From: Micromonospora acroterricola | GTDB lineage: Bacteria > Actinomycetota > Actinomycetes > Mycobacteriales > Micromonosporaceae | Direction: 5' to 3' | Assembly: GCF_003172955.1 (NCBI RefSeq) | Contig: NZ_QGKR01000198.1 | Coordinates: forward strand, 1-46,381 | Length of the DNA: 46,381 nucleotides | Shown here: positions 1-8,063 of the stretch, piece after piece | Layout of the letters: every line of letters begins with the position of its first letter | How positions within the stretch are numbered: position 1 is the first letter of the stretch | Position numbers and translations under genes: made by a program | Notes under the pieces: model-generated | Seen by the model: the letters and a program-made list of their open reading frames with translations, nothing else | Databases searched by the model: none | What the model was told of the DNA's origin: nothing

Positions 1-118
1 TGTTGCCAAAGGAATCCCAAACCAGCCAGACATAAAGCCCGACCAGCACGGGGTATAAATCATAATTGGCACTGGCTTATCAAGCACCCTGTTGAGTTCT
101 CAAAGAACAACCACACAC
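1..118 (-). promoter_or_regulatory. rRNA operon leader with boxA-like antitermination element
   Basis: Read on the minus strand this stretch has the look of the transcribed leader just upstream of a 16S rRNA gene in actinobacteria. A boxA-like motif, GTTCTTTGAGAACTCAAC, lies at 91-108 and is followed by AT-richer leader sequence unlike the surrounding DNA. The 16S gene itself would begin left of base 1, so this is an inference from the leader and from the tandem promoters upstream. BoxA is known to recruit Nus factors for rRNA antitermination. Confidence 0.75.
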
Positions 119-200
119 CGACCAGAACCCCACACCGTGGAGCCCATCTCGGGGCTTTCCGTTCTGTTTGCCGGCGCTTTCAGCGCCAGGCACTTTTACT

Positions 201-229
201 ACGTTACCCGCCGGTTTCCGCTGTGTCAA
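201..229 (-). promoter_or_regulatory. rrn promoter P3, -35 TTGACA / 17 / -10 TAACGT
   Basis: On the minus strand TTGACA (224-229) and TAACGT (201-206) are separated by 17 bases, a near-ideal housekeeping sigma promoter. It lies about 95 bases upstream of the boxA-like motif. A small hairpin (arms 173-178 and 182-187, loop TTC) lies in the expected early transcript. Confidence 0.75.
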
Positions 230-368
230 ACCGCTGTGTCGCGGCCTGTCGTGCGTCACTCCGTAATACGGGCACCATGTCTCGACCGGCTTGCGCCGCT
301 CTCGTCACGGATTGGCAGGCGGCCGCCGCGGTCTCCCGCAAGCTCGCCCGGTGCCCTGCCGGTCGTCA

Positions 369-398
369 ACCTTACCCGGTCGGTTCCGCCTCGCCAAA
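369..398 (-). promoter_or_regulatory. rrn promoter P2, -35 TTTGGC / 18 / -10 TAAGGT
   Basis: On the minus strand TTTGGC (393-398) and TAAGGT (369-374) are separated by 18 bases. The -10 context (GGG then TAAGGT) resembles that of P3 (GGG then TAACGT). Spacing to the neighbouring promoters is about 165 bases on each side, consistent with a multi-promoter rrn control region. Confidence 0.55.
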
Positions 399-533
399 TC
401 CGCCTCGCGGCGACTCTGGGGGCCCCACCCGGTACCGGGTCTGAGAGGTGTAACCCCTCCGACCCGGCGGTCATTCCCGCGCTCCGGCCTTCAGGCTTTC
501 GCCTGTTTCGTCCGTTCCGCGCTGGCAGAGAGA

Positions 534-563
534 AAGTTACGCGTCCGGCGGGATGATCGTCAA
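534..563 (-). promoter_or_regulatory. rrn promoter P1, -35 TTGACG / 18 / -10 TAACTT
   Basis: On the minus strand TTGACG (558-563) and TAACTT (534-539) are separated by 18 bases. This is the most upstream of three similar promoters. Its -35 hexamer lies in the loop of a 12 bp inverted repeat, described separately. No gene is visible between 1 and 603; the region holds only this control DNA. Confidence 0.65.
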
Positions 564-577
564 ATCCGCCGGACGCG
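540..577. terminator. 12 bp inverted repeat between tyrS and rrn P1
   Basis: The arms CGCGTCCGGCGG (540-551) and CCGCCGGACGCG (566-577) are perfectly complementary around a 14-base loop. The repeat starts 27 bases beyond the tyrS stop and could end tyrS transcription, although no T-tract follows. It also overlaps the spacer and -35 of rrn P1, so a regulatory palindrome is an alternative. Confidence 0.45.
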
Positions 578-603
578 TCCCCCGTCACACCGTCGACAGG
601 TGA

Positions 604-1905
604 CTATCCGCGCAGCTCAACGCCCGCGAAGGAGCGCTTGCCGCGGCGCAGCACCAGGTACCGCCCGTGCAACAGGTCGTCCGGAGACACCGTGGCGTCC
701 ACCTCGGCCACCCGGTTGTTGTTGACGTAGGCGCCGCCCTCGGCGATCACCCGACGGGCCTCCTTGAGGCTGGGCACCAGGCCGGAGTCGCGCAGCAGGC
801 CCGCCACGTCCGGCAGGTCGCCGGCGAGCTGCACCAGACCCGCCTCGGTCAGCGCCGCGCGCAGCGTCGCCGGGGCCAGGTCGTCCAGTGAGCCCCGACC
901 GAACAGCGCCTGGCTGGCGGCGATCGCCTGCCCGGTCTCCTCCGGCCCGTGCACCAGGCTCGTCAGCTCCTCCGCGAGCGCCCGCTGCGCCAGCCGGGCC
1001 GCCGGCCGTTCGGCCGTCGCCTTCGCCAGCTCCTCCAGCTCGTCACGCGAACGGAAGCTGAAGTACCGCAGGTAGCGGTCGACCTCCCGGTCGTCCACGT
1101 TGAGCCAGAACTGGTAGAACGCGTACGGGCTGGTCAACATGGGGTCGAGCCAGACGCTGCCACCCTCGGTCTTGCCGAACTTCGTGCCGTCGGGCTTCGT
1201 GACCAGTGGCGTGGTGAACGCCTGCACCGGCCCGGCCCCACGCCGGCGTACGTAGTCGACGCCGGCGGTGATGTTGCCCCACTGGTCGGAGCCGCCGAAC
1301 TGGAGCTGGCAGCCGAGCCGGCGGTGCAACTCGAAGAAGTCGTTGGCCTGCAGGAGCTGGTAGCTGAACTCGGTGAAGCTGATGCCGGTCTCCAGCCGCG
1401 CCCGGACCACCTCCCGGGCGAGCATCTTGTTGACCGGGAAGTGCTTTCCCACGTCGCGGAGGAACTCGACCACCGACATCTCGCCGGTCCAGTCCAGGTT
1501 GTTCACCAGTCGGGCCGCGTTGTCGCCGGTGTACGACACGAAGGGCGCCAACTGCTCGCGGATCCGCTCGACCCACCCGGCGATCACCTCGGGCGGGTTG
1601 AGCGTCCGCTCGGCGCTGGCCTTCGGGTCACCGATCTGCCCGGTCGCCCCGCCGACCAGCAGCAACGGGCGGTGGCCGGCGAGTTGCAGGCGGCGGGCCA
1701 TGGTGACCTGCATGAGCGAGCCGACGTGCAGGCTCGGCGCGGTGGGGTCGAAGCCCACGTAGAAGGTGGCGGCGTCCGCACCGTCGAGCAGCTCGCGCAG
1801 CTCGTCGAGGCCGGTCGAGTCCTGGATCAGGCCACGCCAGAGCAGGTCGTCGGTCAAAGAGTCCCGCCCGGGCGGCGGGAGGCTGCTGTCGGTCACGGTC
1901 GCCAA
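604..1905 (-). CDS. tyrS: Tyrosyl-tRNA synthetase
   Basis: A class I aminoacyl-tRNA synthetase that charges tRNA-Tyr in the cytoplasm. The Rossmann catalytic domain carries a HIGH-type motif HVGS (60-63), the GGSDQWGN tyrosine-pocket segment (204-211) and KFGKT (242-246) in the KMSKS position, a common bacterial TyrRS variant. An S4-like RNA-binding domain occupies about residues 365-430. The length (433 aa) is normal for the family. The reading frame opens at TTG (1905), but the purine-rich GGGGGAG lies only two bases before it; GTG at 1896 sits 11 bases from GGAG and is a serious alternative. The gene is transcribed towards the rRNA operon and is divergent from the thioesterase gene. No T-box is visible in the short upstream gap. 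Confidence 0.96.
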   Translation of the reverse strand: MATVTDSSLPPPGRDSLTDDLLWRGLIQDSTGLDELRELLDGADAATFYVGFDPTAPSLHVGSLMQVTMARRLQLAGHRPLLLVGGATGQIGDPKASAERTLNPPEVIAGWVERIREQLAPFVSYTGDNAARLVNNLDWTGEMSVVEFLRDVGKHFPVNKMLAREVVRARLETGISFTEFSYQLLQANDFFELHRRLGCQLQFGGSDQWGNITAGVDYVRRRGAGPVQAFTTPLVTKPDGTKFGKTEGGSVWLDPMLTSPYAFYQFWLNVDDREVDRYLRYFSFRSRDELEELAKATAERPAARLAQRALAEELTSLVHGPEETGQAIAASQALFGRGSLDDLAPATLRAALTEAGLVQLAGDLPDVAGLLRDSGLVPSLKEARRVIAEGGAYVNNNRVAEVDATVSPDDLLHGRYLVLRRGKRSFAGVELRG

Positions 1906-1960
1906 TTCTCCCCCATCGCCGGCACCGACCCGTACCGGGTTTCGCCCAACCCACCCCGGT

Positions 1961-1966
1961 TAGGCT
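1961..1966 (+). promoter_or_regulatory. Possible -10 box of the thioesterase gene
   Basis: TAGGCT stands 30 bases before the preferred GTG start. No convincing -35 is seen at 16-18 bases upstream, so this is only a candidate. Confidence 0.3.
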
Positions 1967-1996
1967 TGCGGCCGCTTGATCGAGGAGGGGTTCGCC

Positions 1997-2386
1997 GTGG
2001 AGATGCCGGATCTGACGGGTGGTTTCGTCGCCCTGCTCGGCCTGACGTTCGAGGAGGCGACCGCCGACCGCGTCGTCATCAGCTGGCGCGTCCGGCCCGA
2101 GTTGCACCAGCCGTTCGGCATCCAGCACGGCGGGGTGTACTGCTCGGTGGTCGAGACCGCCGCCAGCGTGGGTGGCTCGCTCTGGCTGGCCGACCGGGGC
2201 ACGGTGGTCGGCGTCAGCAACCAGACGGACTTCCTGCGGGCGGTCCGGGACGGCGAGCTGACGGCGGTCGGCACGCCGGTGCACCGGGGTCGCAGCCAGC
2301 AGCTCTGGCAGGTGGAGATCACCGACGCCGACCAGCGGCTGGTCGCCCGCGGTCAGGTCAGGTTGCAGAACCTCTCCCCCGCCTGA
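1997..2386 (+). CDS. PaaI-family hotdog thioesterase
   Basis: A small protein of about 129 aa with the hotdog-fold signature of PaaI-type acyl-CoA thioesterases: HQPFGIQHGGVYCSVVETAAS, where the HGG turn and the following acidic residue form the usual active site, then the strand-rich NQTDFLRAV segment. It probably hydrolyses an acyl- or aryl-CoA; the substrate cannot be told. GTG at 1997 is chosen because GAGGAGGGG lies six bases upstream; a longer frame from TTG at 1976 would include the Shine-Dalgarno sequence itself. The gene is divergent from tyrS and convergent with the next gene, 24 bases away. Confidence 0.85.
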   Translation: MEMPDLTGGFVALLGLTFEEATADRVVISWRVRPELHQPFGIQHGGVYCSVVETAASVGGSLWLADRGTVVGVSNQTDFLRAVRDGELTAVGTPVHRGRSQQLWQVEITDADQRLVARGQVRLQNLSPA

Positions 2387-2410
2387 CCCCGGCCGCACTC
2401 CCTGGCGGGG

Positions 2411-3766
2411 TCAGCTGCGCGCCTCGTCCAGCACCGGCTCGACGTCCTGGTCGGCCTCGGCCGCCTCGGGGACGCGGCTCAGCCGTACCTCCGTGATCGC
2501 CCGGTGGTCGATGCCCGCCACCACCAGCGTCCAGCCGTCCAGGGTGACGTCCTCGCCCACGACGGTGGGGATGTGGCCGAGGCGGGCCAGCACCAGCCCG
2601 GCGACGGTCGTGTAGTCGCCGTCGGGCCGCGACGGCAGCTCCACGCCGATGTCCGGCAGGTCGTGCACCGGGAAGGTGCCGGGCAGCAGCAGCGCGCCGT
2701 CCGGGTCGCGGCGCACCGAGAAGCCGTCCCGGTCGGTCTCGTCGTAGATCTCCCCGACGATCTCCTCCAGGATGTCCTCCAGCGTGACGATGCCATCGAC
2801 CGCGCCGCGCTCGTCGACCACCAGCGCGATGTGCTGACGCTCGGCCTTGAACTGGCGCAGCGCTTCCACGACCGGCAGCGAGTCGGGCAGCAGCATCGGA
2901 GGGCGGGCGATCTCGTCGACCGGCCGGTCGTCGGGGACCCCCACCAGGTCGCGCAGGTGGATCATGCCGAGGGTGTCGTCCAGGCCGCCGTGGCGCACCA
3001 CCGGCGCCCGGGAGTGCCCGGTGGCGGCCAGCACCAGCCGCGCGGCCTCCGCGGTGGTCCCGCTGTCGAGCGTGAAGACCCGCAACCGGGGTACGAGGAC
3101 AGCCCGCAACCGCCGGTCGGCGATCTCCACGGCGCCGGCGATGATGGTGCGCTGTTCCTTCGTGAAGCCGTGGTTGCCGGAGACGATGTCGCGCAGCTCG
3201 TCCGGGCCGATCTCCTCCGGCTGGTGCTTCGGGTTGAGCCCCACGAGGCGGACCACCAGGTCGCTGGTGGCGCCGAGCGCCCAGACGGCCGGGCGGGTGA
3301 GGCTGGCGAGCAGGTCGAGCGGGCGAGCCACCAGCAGCGCCCAGCGCTCCGCGGACTGCATGGCGATCCGCTTGGGGGCCAGCTCGCCGAAGACCAGGGT
3401 GACGAAGGTCAGCGCGAGGGTGACCACCACGATCGCCACGGTCTCGGCGGCGCCGCCGAACACCCCGAGCAGCGGCACGAGGGGTTTGGCGAGCGAGACC
3501 GCCGCGGCGGCGGAGGCCAGGAAGCCGGCCAGGGTGATGCCGATCTGAATGGTGGCCAGGAAACGGTTCGGGTCCTTGGCCAGCCGGGCGAGGACACGCC
3601 CGGCCCGACTGGTCCGCTCCAACCGTTGGATCTGGCTGTCCCGCAGCGACACCAACGCCATCTCACTGCCGGCGAAGAGCGCGTTGATGACGACCAGGAC
3701 TCCGACCAGGGCCAGTTGGCTCCCGTAGCTCTGCACGCCTGGTTCGCTCCCTCGTCGTGATGACAC
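2411..3766 (-). CDS. CNNM/CBS-domain membrane protein (hemolysin C/CorC type)
   Basis: An integral membrane protein of the CNNM (DUF21) family. An N-terminal block of about four hydrophobic helices (residues 15-200, with conserved FGELAPK) is followed by two CBS domains (about 215-330, including IVTLEDILEEIVGEI) and a C-terminal CorC_HlyC domain (about 350-430, with PDGDYTTVAGLVL). Family members are linked to Mg2+ or Co2+ handling; calling it a hemolysin would be historical naming only. The frame opens with GTG at 3766, but GTG at 3736 has GAGGGAG ten bases upstream and is a plausible real start, giving about 441 aa. It has no obvious operon partner. Confidence 0.88.
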   Translation of the reverse strand: MSSRRGSEPGVQSYGSQLALVGVLVVINALFAGSEMALVSLRDSQIQRLERTSRAGRVLARLAKDPNRFLATIQIGITLAGFLASAAAAVSLAKPLVPLLGVFGGAAETVAIVVVTLALTFVTLVFGELAPKRIAMQSAERWALLVARPLDLLASLTRPAVWALGATSDLVVRLVGLNPKHQPEEIGPDELRDIVSGNHGFTKEQRTIIAGAVEIADRRLRAVLVPRLRVFTLDSGTTAEAARLVLAATGHSRAPVVRHGGLDDTLGMIHLRDLVGVPDDRPVDEIARPPMLLPDSLPVVEALRQFKAERQHIALVVDERGAVDGIVTLEDILEEIVGEIYDETDRDGFSVRRDPDGALLLPGTFPVHDLPDIGVELPSRPDGDYTTVAGLVLARLGHIPTVVGEDVTLDGWTLVVAGIDHRAITEVRLSRVPEAAEADQDVEPVLDEARS

Positions 3767-3862
3767 CCGCCGGTGCGCACGGCACCCACCGGTCGGCGGC
3801 GCCGCCCGGCGTACGCGTGTCTGTGCCCCGTCCGGCGGCGGCCGAACCCTGCCGCGGCGACG

Positions 3863-4501
3863 CTACGCCGATCCGGTCACCGGTGACGCGGGCAGATCGA
3901 GGACGTACGAGTCGCCCTCCGGGCGGAAGCCGAGCCGGTGGTAGTAGGGGGCGACCATCCCGGGCGGGCTGACCACCCGGTGGAAGCCCCGTTCGGTGAA
4001 GAGGCGGCTGCGCCGGTAGACGAACTCGCCGGGGGTGAAGTCGCGGAACTTCGGGGTCACGTAGTCGAGGTCGATCTGGGCGACCCCGGGCGTCTCGGCG
4101 TGCGACAGCACCACCCCGACCACCTCGTCGGCGGTGACCACCAGGAACGCGGAGCGTTCCGCGGCCGGGTCCCAGTGGAAGCCGGGATTGAAGCGGGTGA
4201 TGTCCGCCTCGTGCACCCGCAGCGTGTGCGCCAGGAACTGGTCGCCGACGCCGACCTCGACCACCTGGTAGGTCTGCTCGTCGTGCCGGGTGGCGAGCAT
4301 CCCGCGCAGGTACCAGATGTTGATCACCGCGAGCACGATGTTGAGACCGACCATGGGCCAGACCTCGAGTGCGGCGTTGTAGCCGATGAGCACGAGACAA
4401 CCGACGAGGTTGAGCGCGCGCAGTCGCAGGATGCGCGACTGCAGCAGCGACCAGACCAGCACCGCGGAGCCGGCCCAGCCGATCAGATCCAACCAGTTCA
4501 C
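3863..4501 (-). CDS. YgjV-like membrane domain fused to a GNAT-like domain
   Basis: A 212 aa protein with two parts. Residues 1-70 form two or three membrane helices with the pattern of YgjV-type inner-membrane proteins (hydrophobic segments around a LRALNLVGC turn, then NIVLAVINIWYLRGM). Residues 80-205 are soluble and resemble a GNAT acyltransferase fold: EADITRFNPGFHW, a central strand FLVVTADEVVGVVLS, and the C-terminal YYHRLGFRPEGDSYVLDL typical of the last GNAT strands. Substrate and role are unknown. The stop of the upstream acetyltransferase gene lies only nine bases before its ATG, so the two are probably co-transcribed. The GNAT assignment rests on pattern only and a search is needed to settle it. 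Confidence 0.7.
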   Translation of the reverse strand: MNWLDLIGWAGSAVLVWSLLQSRILRLRALNLVGCLVLIGYNAALEVWPMVGLNIVLAVINIWYLRGMLATRHDEQTYQVVEVGVGDQFLAHTLRVHEADITRFNPGFHWDPAAERSAFLVVTADEVVGVVLSHAETPGVAQIDLDYVTPKFRDFTPGEFVYRRSRLFTERGFHRVVSPPGMVAPYYHRLGFRPEGDSYVLDLPASPVTGSA

Positions 4502-4510
4502 CCCGCGAGA

Positions 4511-5011
4511 CTAGTGCTCACCCTGGTCAGAGCCGTCGGCGGGCAGCTCCAGCAACCACTCCTCCACCTCGGCGCCGCGCCCGTTGGCGTACCCCGAGTC
4601 CTCGCCGACCACCACGAAGCCGCACTTGCCGAGCACCGCGAGGGACGCGGCGTTGTCCTTGGCGGCGCGGGCGTGCACCGGCCGGGGCAGCTCGCGCAGG
4701 AGGGCGGCCAGGGCGGCGGTGGCGTAACCCCGGCCCCAGCGGGCCGGATCGATCCAGTAGCTGACCTCGGTGAGGTCACCTGCCGGGAAGGCGGTGACGT
4801 GGCCGACCACCTCGCCGTCGACCTCGACGGTGCGGACCATGTTCGCCGGGTTGGTGAGCACCCGGGCCCAGTGCCGGGCGAACTCGCGGTGGTCGGACGG
4901 GTCGGCGGGGCCGAACGCCGCCATCCGGTTGGCCTCCGGGTCCTGCTGGTGCAGGAAGAACTCGACGAGATCGTCCTCGCGGACCGGGCGCAGCTGCACG
5001 TCGGAAGTCAT
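4511..5011 (-). CDS. GNAT-family N-acetyltransferase
   Basis: A 166 aa GNAT acetyltransferase of the RimJ/RimL type. Visible features are the N-terminal LRPVREDDL strand-helix, the substrate-facing FFLHQQDPEANRMAAF segment common in small actinobacterial GNATs, the acetyl-CoA loop RWGRGYATAAL (a Q/R-x-x-G-x-A/G variant) and the C-terminal VLGKCGFVVVGE. It probably transfers an acetyl group from acetyl-CoA to an amine; the acceptor is unknown. The frame stays open upstream to 5137, but the ATG at 5011 matches the usual family N-terminus. It lies immediately upstream of the YgjV/GNAT fusion on the same strand. Confidence 0.87.
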   Translation of the reverse strand: MTSDVQLRPVREDDLVEFFLHQQDPEANRMAAFGPADPSDHREFARHWARVLTNPANMVRTVEVDGEVVGHVTAFPAGDLTEVSYWIDPARWGRGYATAALAALLRELPRPVHARAAKDNAASLAVLGKCGFVVVGEDSGYANGRGAEVEEWLLELPADGSDQGEH

Positions 5012-5163
5012 CCGACGAGGGTACGCAGACGGCCGGGAAGGGGGCGGCCTCCGTCCGGGCCGGCATGGCTCAGCCGGCGACGGCCAGCGCGTCCGGGCGG
5101 GGCAAATGCCGGCGTTGCCCGCCGGGTGCGTCGACAATGACCTGACCGACCCAGGGAGTGCCG

Positions 5164-6045
5164 ATGAACCGACCTGTCGTGGTGGGCGTGGACGGATCCC
5201 CGTCCAGCCTCGTCGCCGCGGAGCACGCGGCCCGCGCCGCCCTGCTGCGGTCCCGGCCGCTGCTCCTCGTGCACGGCTACCTGCATCCGCTCGGCTACGG
5301 CGTGCCGCTCAACCCGTACGACCTCGGGGTGCCGGCGCCCAGCGAGGAGGCGCAGAAGATGATGGAGCGGACGGCGGCCGACCTGGTCGGCCGCTGGCCG
5401 GGCCTCGACGTCGAGGTGCGCCAGGTCGCCGGCGGCCCCGCCGCGACGATGGTCGAGGCGTCCCGCGGGGCCGAGCTCGTCGTGGTGGGCAGTCGCGGTC
5501 GGGGCGGGTTCGCCGGGCTGCTGCTCGGCTCGGTCGGCGGGCAGGTGGCCGCGCACGCGCACTGCCCCGTGCTGGTGGTACGCCCGGACGAGCAGCCGAT
5601 CCCGGTGGACGAGCCGGTGCTGGTCGGCGTCGACGGATCAGAGTCGTCCCGGCTCGCGGTGGGGTACGGCGCCGACGAGGCGGCGCGCCGCGATCTCCCG
5701 CTGGTGCTGGTGCACGTCGGTCCGCCCGACGGCGACCGGCCGGTGCCGGACGAGGTCGAGGAGTCACAGGCCGCGTACCAGGCCGAGGCGGTGCGGCTGC
5801 TGGCCGACGCGTCCGCCGCCGTCCGGGCCGAGCATCCCGGGCTGGTCGTGCGGGAGCATCCGGTACGGGCGGCCGGGCCGGCCCAGGGGCTCGTCGAGGC
5901 GAGCGGCACGGCGTCACTGCTGGCCGTGGGCACCCGGGGCCGGCACGGATTCGCCGGGCTGCTGCTCGGCTCGGTCAGCCAGGCGGTGATCCAGCACGCG
6001 CACTGCCCGGTGCTGGTCGCTCACCCGTACGACCCGGTGGAGTGA
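5164..6045 (+). CDS. Tandem UspA-domain universal stress protein
   Basis: Two complete Usp domains in one chain (about 293 aa), the arrangement typical of actinobacterial dormancy and stress proteins. Each domain begins with a VVGVDGS or LVGVDGS strand-loop and ends with the ATP-binding pattern G-2x-G-9x-G-S (GSRGRGGFAGLLLGS and GTRGRHGFAGLLLGS), followed by AHAHCPVLVVRP or QHAHCPVLVAHP. Both sites look intact, so ATP binding is likely. ATG at 5164 is preferred over GTG at 5158 because GGGAG lies five bases before the ATG and overlaps the GTG. Its last 71 bases overlap the 3' end of the convergent FMN reductase gene. Confidence 0.93.
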   Translation: MNRPVVVGVDGSPSSLVAAEHAARAALLRSRPLLLVHGYLHPLGYGVPLNPYDLGVPAPSEEAQKMMERTAADLVGRWPGLDVEVRQVAGGPAATMVEASRGAELVVVGSRGRGGFAGLLLGSVGGQVAAHAHCPVLVVRPDEQPIPVDEPVLVGVDGSESSRLAVGYGADEAARRDLPLVLVHVGPPDGDRPVPDEVEESQAAYQAEAVRLLADASAAVRAEHPGLVVREHPVRAAGPAQGLVEASGTASLLAVGTRGRHGFAGLLLGSVSQAVIQHAHCPVLVAHPYDPVE

Positions 6046-6670
6046 CCGGGGCGTCGTCCCGGCCGAGCATCTGCAGGAAGTCGGTGGTGAGAGCGAACGG
6101 GTCGGCCGGGCCAGTGGACGGCAGCCGACGCTCGACCTCGCCGGCCAGCTCCCCGGCGGCGCGCCTGATCCGGCTCCGCAGCGCGCCGTCGGCGGCGCCG
6201 CCGGACCAGTCCTCCGGGGCGGCGAAGACCGCGGTGGGGACCACCACCGCCCGCAGGTGGGTGAACATCGGGCGGACGGCGTGCTCCAGGGACAGCGAGT
6301 GCCGGGCGGTGCCGCCGGTGGCTCCGATCAGCACCGGCCGGTCGACCAGCGACTCCGCCTCCAGCACGTCGAAGAACGACTTGAACAGCCCGTTGTACGA
6401 GGCGTTGAAGATCGGGGTGACGGCGATGAGCCCGTCCGCCCCGGTCACCGTGTCGAGGGCCTCCCGCAGGGCGGCCGGCGGGAACCCGGTGAGCAGGTTG
6501 TTCACCACGTCGTGCGCGTGCTCCCGCAGGTCGACGAACCGCAGCTCCACCTCCGCGCCGCGCCGGACCAGCTCGTCGCGGGTCGCCCCGGCAAGCTGGT
6601 CGGCGAGCAGCCGGGTCGACGAGGGCTGGCTCAGCCCCGCGGAGACCACGGCCAGGGTGCGGCGGCTCAT
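5975..6670 (-). CDS. FMN reductase, CE1759-type partner of a luciferase-like monooxygenase
   Basis: An NADPH-dependent FMN reductase (flavodoxin-like fold, 231 aa) that would supply reduced flavin. The start MSRRTLAVVSAGLSQPSSTRLLAD matches the phosphate-binding loop of the family, and VTPIFNASYNGLFKSFFDVL is the conserved flavin-site stretch. It follows the luciferase-like monooxygenase gene with a 4-base ATGA overlap, and this pairing is itself a recognised family arrangement (CE1758/CE1759). About 40 residues at the C-terminus are Pro/Gly/Ala-rich low-complexity sequence beyond the expected fold. Their coding overlaps the tail of the convergent universal stress gene. Confidence 0.88.
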   Translation of the reverse strand: MSRRTLAVVSAGLSQPSSTRLLADQLAGATRDELVRRGAEVELRFVDLREHAHDVVNNLLTGFPPAALREALDTVTGADGLIAVTPIFNASYNGLFKSFFDVLEAESLVDRPVLIGATGGTARHSLSLEHAVRPMFTHLRAVVVPTAVFAAPEDWSGGAADGALRSRIRRAAGELAGEVERRLPSTGPADPFALTTDFLQMLGRDDAPVTPPGRTGERPAPGSARAGSPPG

Positions 6671-7806
6671 CGGGCCACCTCCGGCGCCTTGCCCGTCACG
6701 TCGTCGACGGCGTGCAGGGTGCTGTCCTTGGCGCCGCCCGCCGCGGCGACCAGCGAGGCGTGCGTCGGCGCCTCCGGCACGTGCGCCGGGCGCAGCGCCG
6801 CGAACTCCTTGCGCAGCACCGGCACGACCTCCTCGCCGAGCAGGTCGAGCTGCTCCAGCACCGTCTTCAGGGGCAGCCCGGCGTGGTCCATCAGGAACAG
6901 CTGCCGCTGGTAGTCACCGACGTACTCCCGGAAGCCCAGCGTTCGGTCGATGACCTGCTGCGGGCTGCCCACGGTCAGCGGGGTCTCCCGGCTGAACTCC
7001 TCCAGCGACGGGCCGTGCCCGTAGACCGGGGCGTTGTCGAAGTACGGACGGAACTCCCGGACCGCGTCCTGCGAGTTGCGCCGCATGAACACCTGCCCAC
7101 CGAGGCCGACGATGGCCTGGTCGGCGGAGCCGTGCCCGTAGTGCGCGTACCGCTCGCGGTAGAGCCCGACCATCCGCTGGGTGTGCTCCTTGGGCCAGAA
7201 GATGTGGTTGGCGAAGAAGCCGTCGCCGTAGTACGCGGCCTGCTCGGCGATCTCGGGGCTGCGGATCGAGCCGTGCCAGACGAACGGCGGAACCCCGTCG
7301 AGTGGGCGCGGTGTCGAGGTGAACGACTGCAGCGGCGTGCGGTGGCGGCCCTTCCAGTCGACCACGTCCTCGCGCCACAGCCGGTGCAGCAGGTCGTAGT
7401 TCTCGATGGCGAGCGGGATGCCGGCCCGGATGTCCTTGCCGAACCACGGGTACACCGGGCCGGTGTTGCCGCGGCCCATCATCAGGTCCACGCGGCCGTC
7501 GGCGAGGTGCTGGAGCATCGCGTAGTCCTCAGCGATCTTCACCGGGTCGTTGGTGGTGATGAGGGTCGTCGCGGTGGACAGCAGCAGCCGCTCGGTGCGC
7601 GCCGCGATGTGACCGAGCATGGTGGTCGGCGACGAGGGCACGAACGGTGGGTTGTGGTGCTCGCCGGTGGCGAAGACGTCCAGGCCGACCTCCTCGGCCT
7701 TCACCGCGATGGCGACCATCGCCTTGATCCGCTCATGCTCGCTCGGCTCGCGACCGGTGGTCGGGTCGACCGTGACATCACCGACGGTGAAGACTCCGAA
7801 CTGCAT
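6667..7806 (-). CDS. Luciferase-like FMN-dependent monooxygenase, CE1758 type
   Basis: A bacterial-luciferase-family flavin monooxygenase (379 aa, TIM barrel). It starts MQFGVFTVGDVTVDP, with EVGLDVFATGEHHNPPF (the conserved GEHH strand end), RTERLLLSTATTL and GRVDLMMGRGN as characteristic barrel segments. It would use reduced FMN from the neighbouring reductase and O2 to oxidise an unknown substrate. ATG at 7806 is chosen: GAGGAG lies nine bases upstream, and the longer open frame to 7857 adds an unrelated peptide. Translation is coupled to the reductase gene through an ATGA overlap. A palindrome upstream (7849-7877) may be its operator. Confidence 0.92.
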   Translation of the reverse strand: MQFGVFTVGDVTVDPTTGREPSEHERIKAMVAIAVKAEEVGLDVFATGEHHNPPFVPSSPTTMLGHIAARTERLLLSTATTLITTNDPVKIAEDYAMLQHLADGRVDLMMGRGNTGPVYPWFGKDIRAGIPLAIENYDLLHRLWREDVVDWKGRHRTPLQSFTSTPRPLDGVPPFVWHGSIRSPEIAEQAAYYGDGFFANHIFWPKEHTQRMVGLYRERYAHYGHGSADQAIVGLGGQVFMRRNSQDAVREFRPYFDNAPVYGHGPSLEEFSRETPLTVGSPQQVIDRTLGFREYVGDYQRQLFLMDHAGLPLKTVLEQLDLLGEEVVPVLRKEFAALRPAHVPEAPTHASLVAAAGGAKDSTLHAVDDVTGKAPEVAR

Positions 7807-7848
7807 GACCAGCTCCTCGCCGTGTCCGACCGGGCCGTGCACCCGGAC

Positions 7849-7877
7849 GTTGCGCACAACTTATTTGACGGCGCAAC
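7849..7877. promoter_or_regulatory. Inverted repeat, candidate operator of the monooxygenase operon
   Basis: GTTGCGC (7849-7855) and GCGCAAC (7871-7877) flank an AT-rich centre containing ACTTATTTGACG. It lies about 43 bases upstream of the monooxygenase start. This is the only AT-rich patch in the 257-base gap between this operon and the MoaD/ThiS-like gene, suiting a promoter/operator. The regulator is not in the window. Confidence 0.4.
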
Positions 7878-8063
7878 TATTCCGCTGGCGGACGGCCCCC
7901 CGGTGGCACCGGTCACTCGGTCCGGAGCCACCCAGGAGGTCCCGGATGGCGGCAACTTGGCCCTTCGCCGATCGCCCGTCTCACGTCCGTCCGGGTGTGC
8001 GTGATCACGGCAGCGCCCGACTCGAAGGTCCAGTGGCCAGCCTCGTCGACGCGGCGTGTCGGC

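Noticed and set aside
1906..1996. T-box before tyrS
   Set aside because: The divergent gap is under 100 bases with no conserved T-box motif.
7701..7955. Small minus-strand open frame between the monooxygenase and MoaD-like genes
   Set aside because: It overlaps the monooxygenase start in another frame and has no recognisable protein features or ribosome-binding site.
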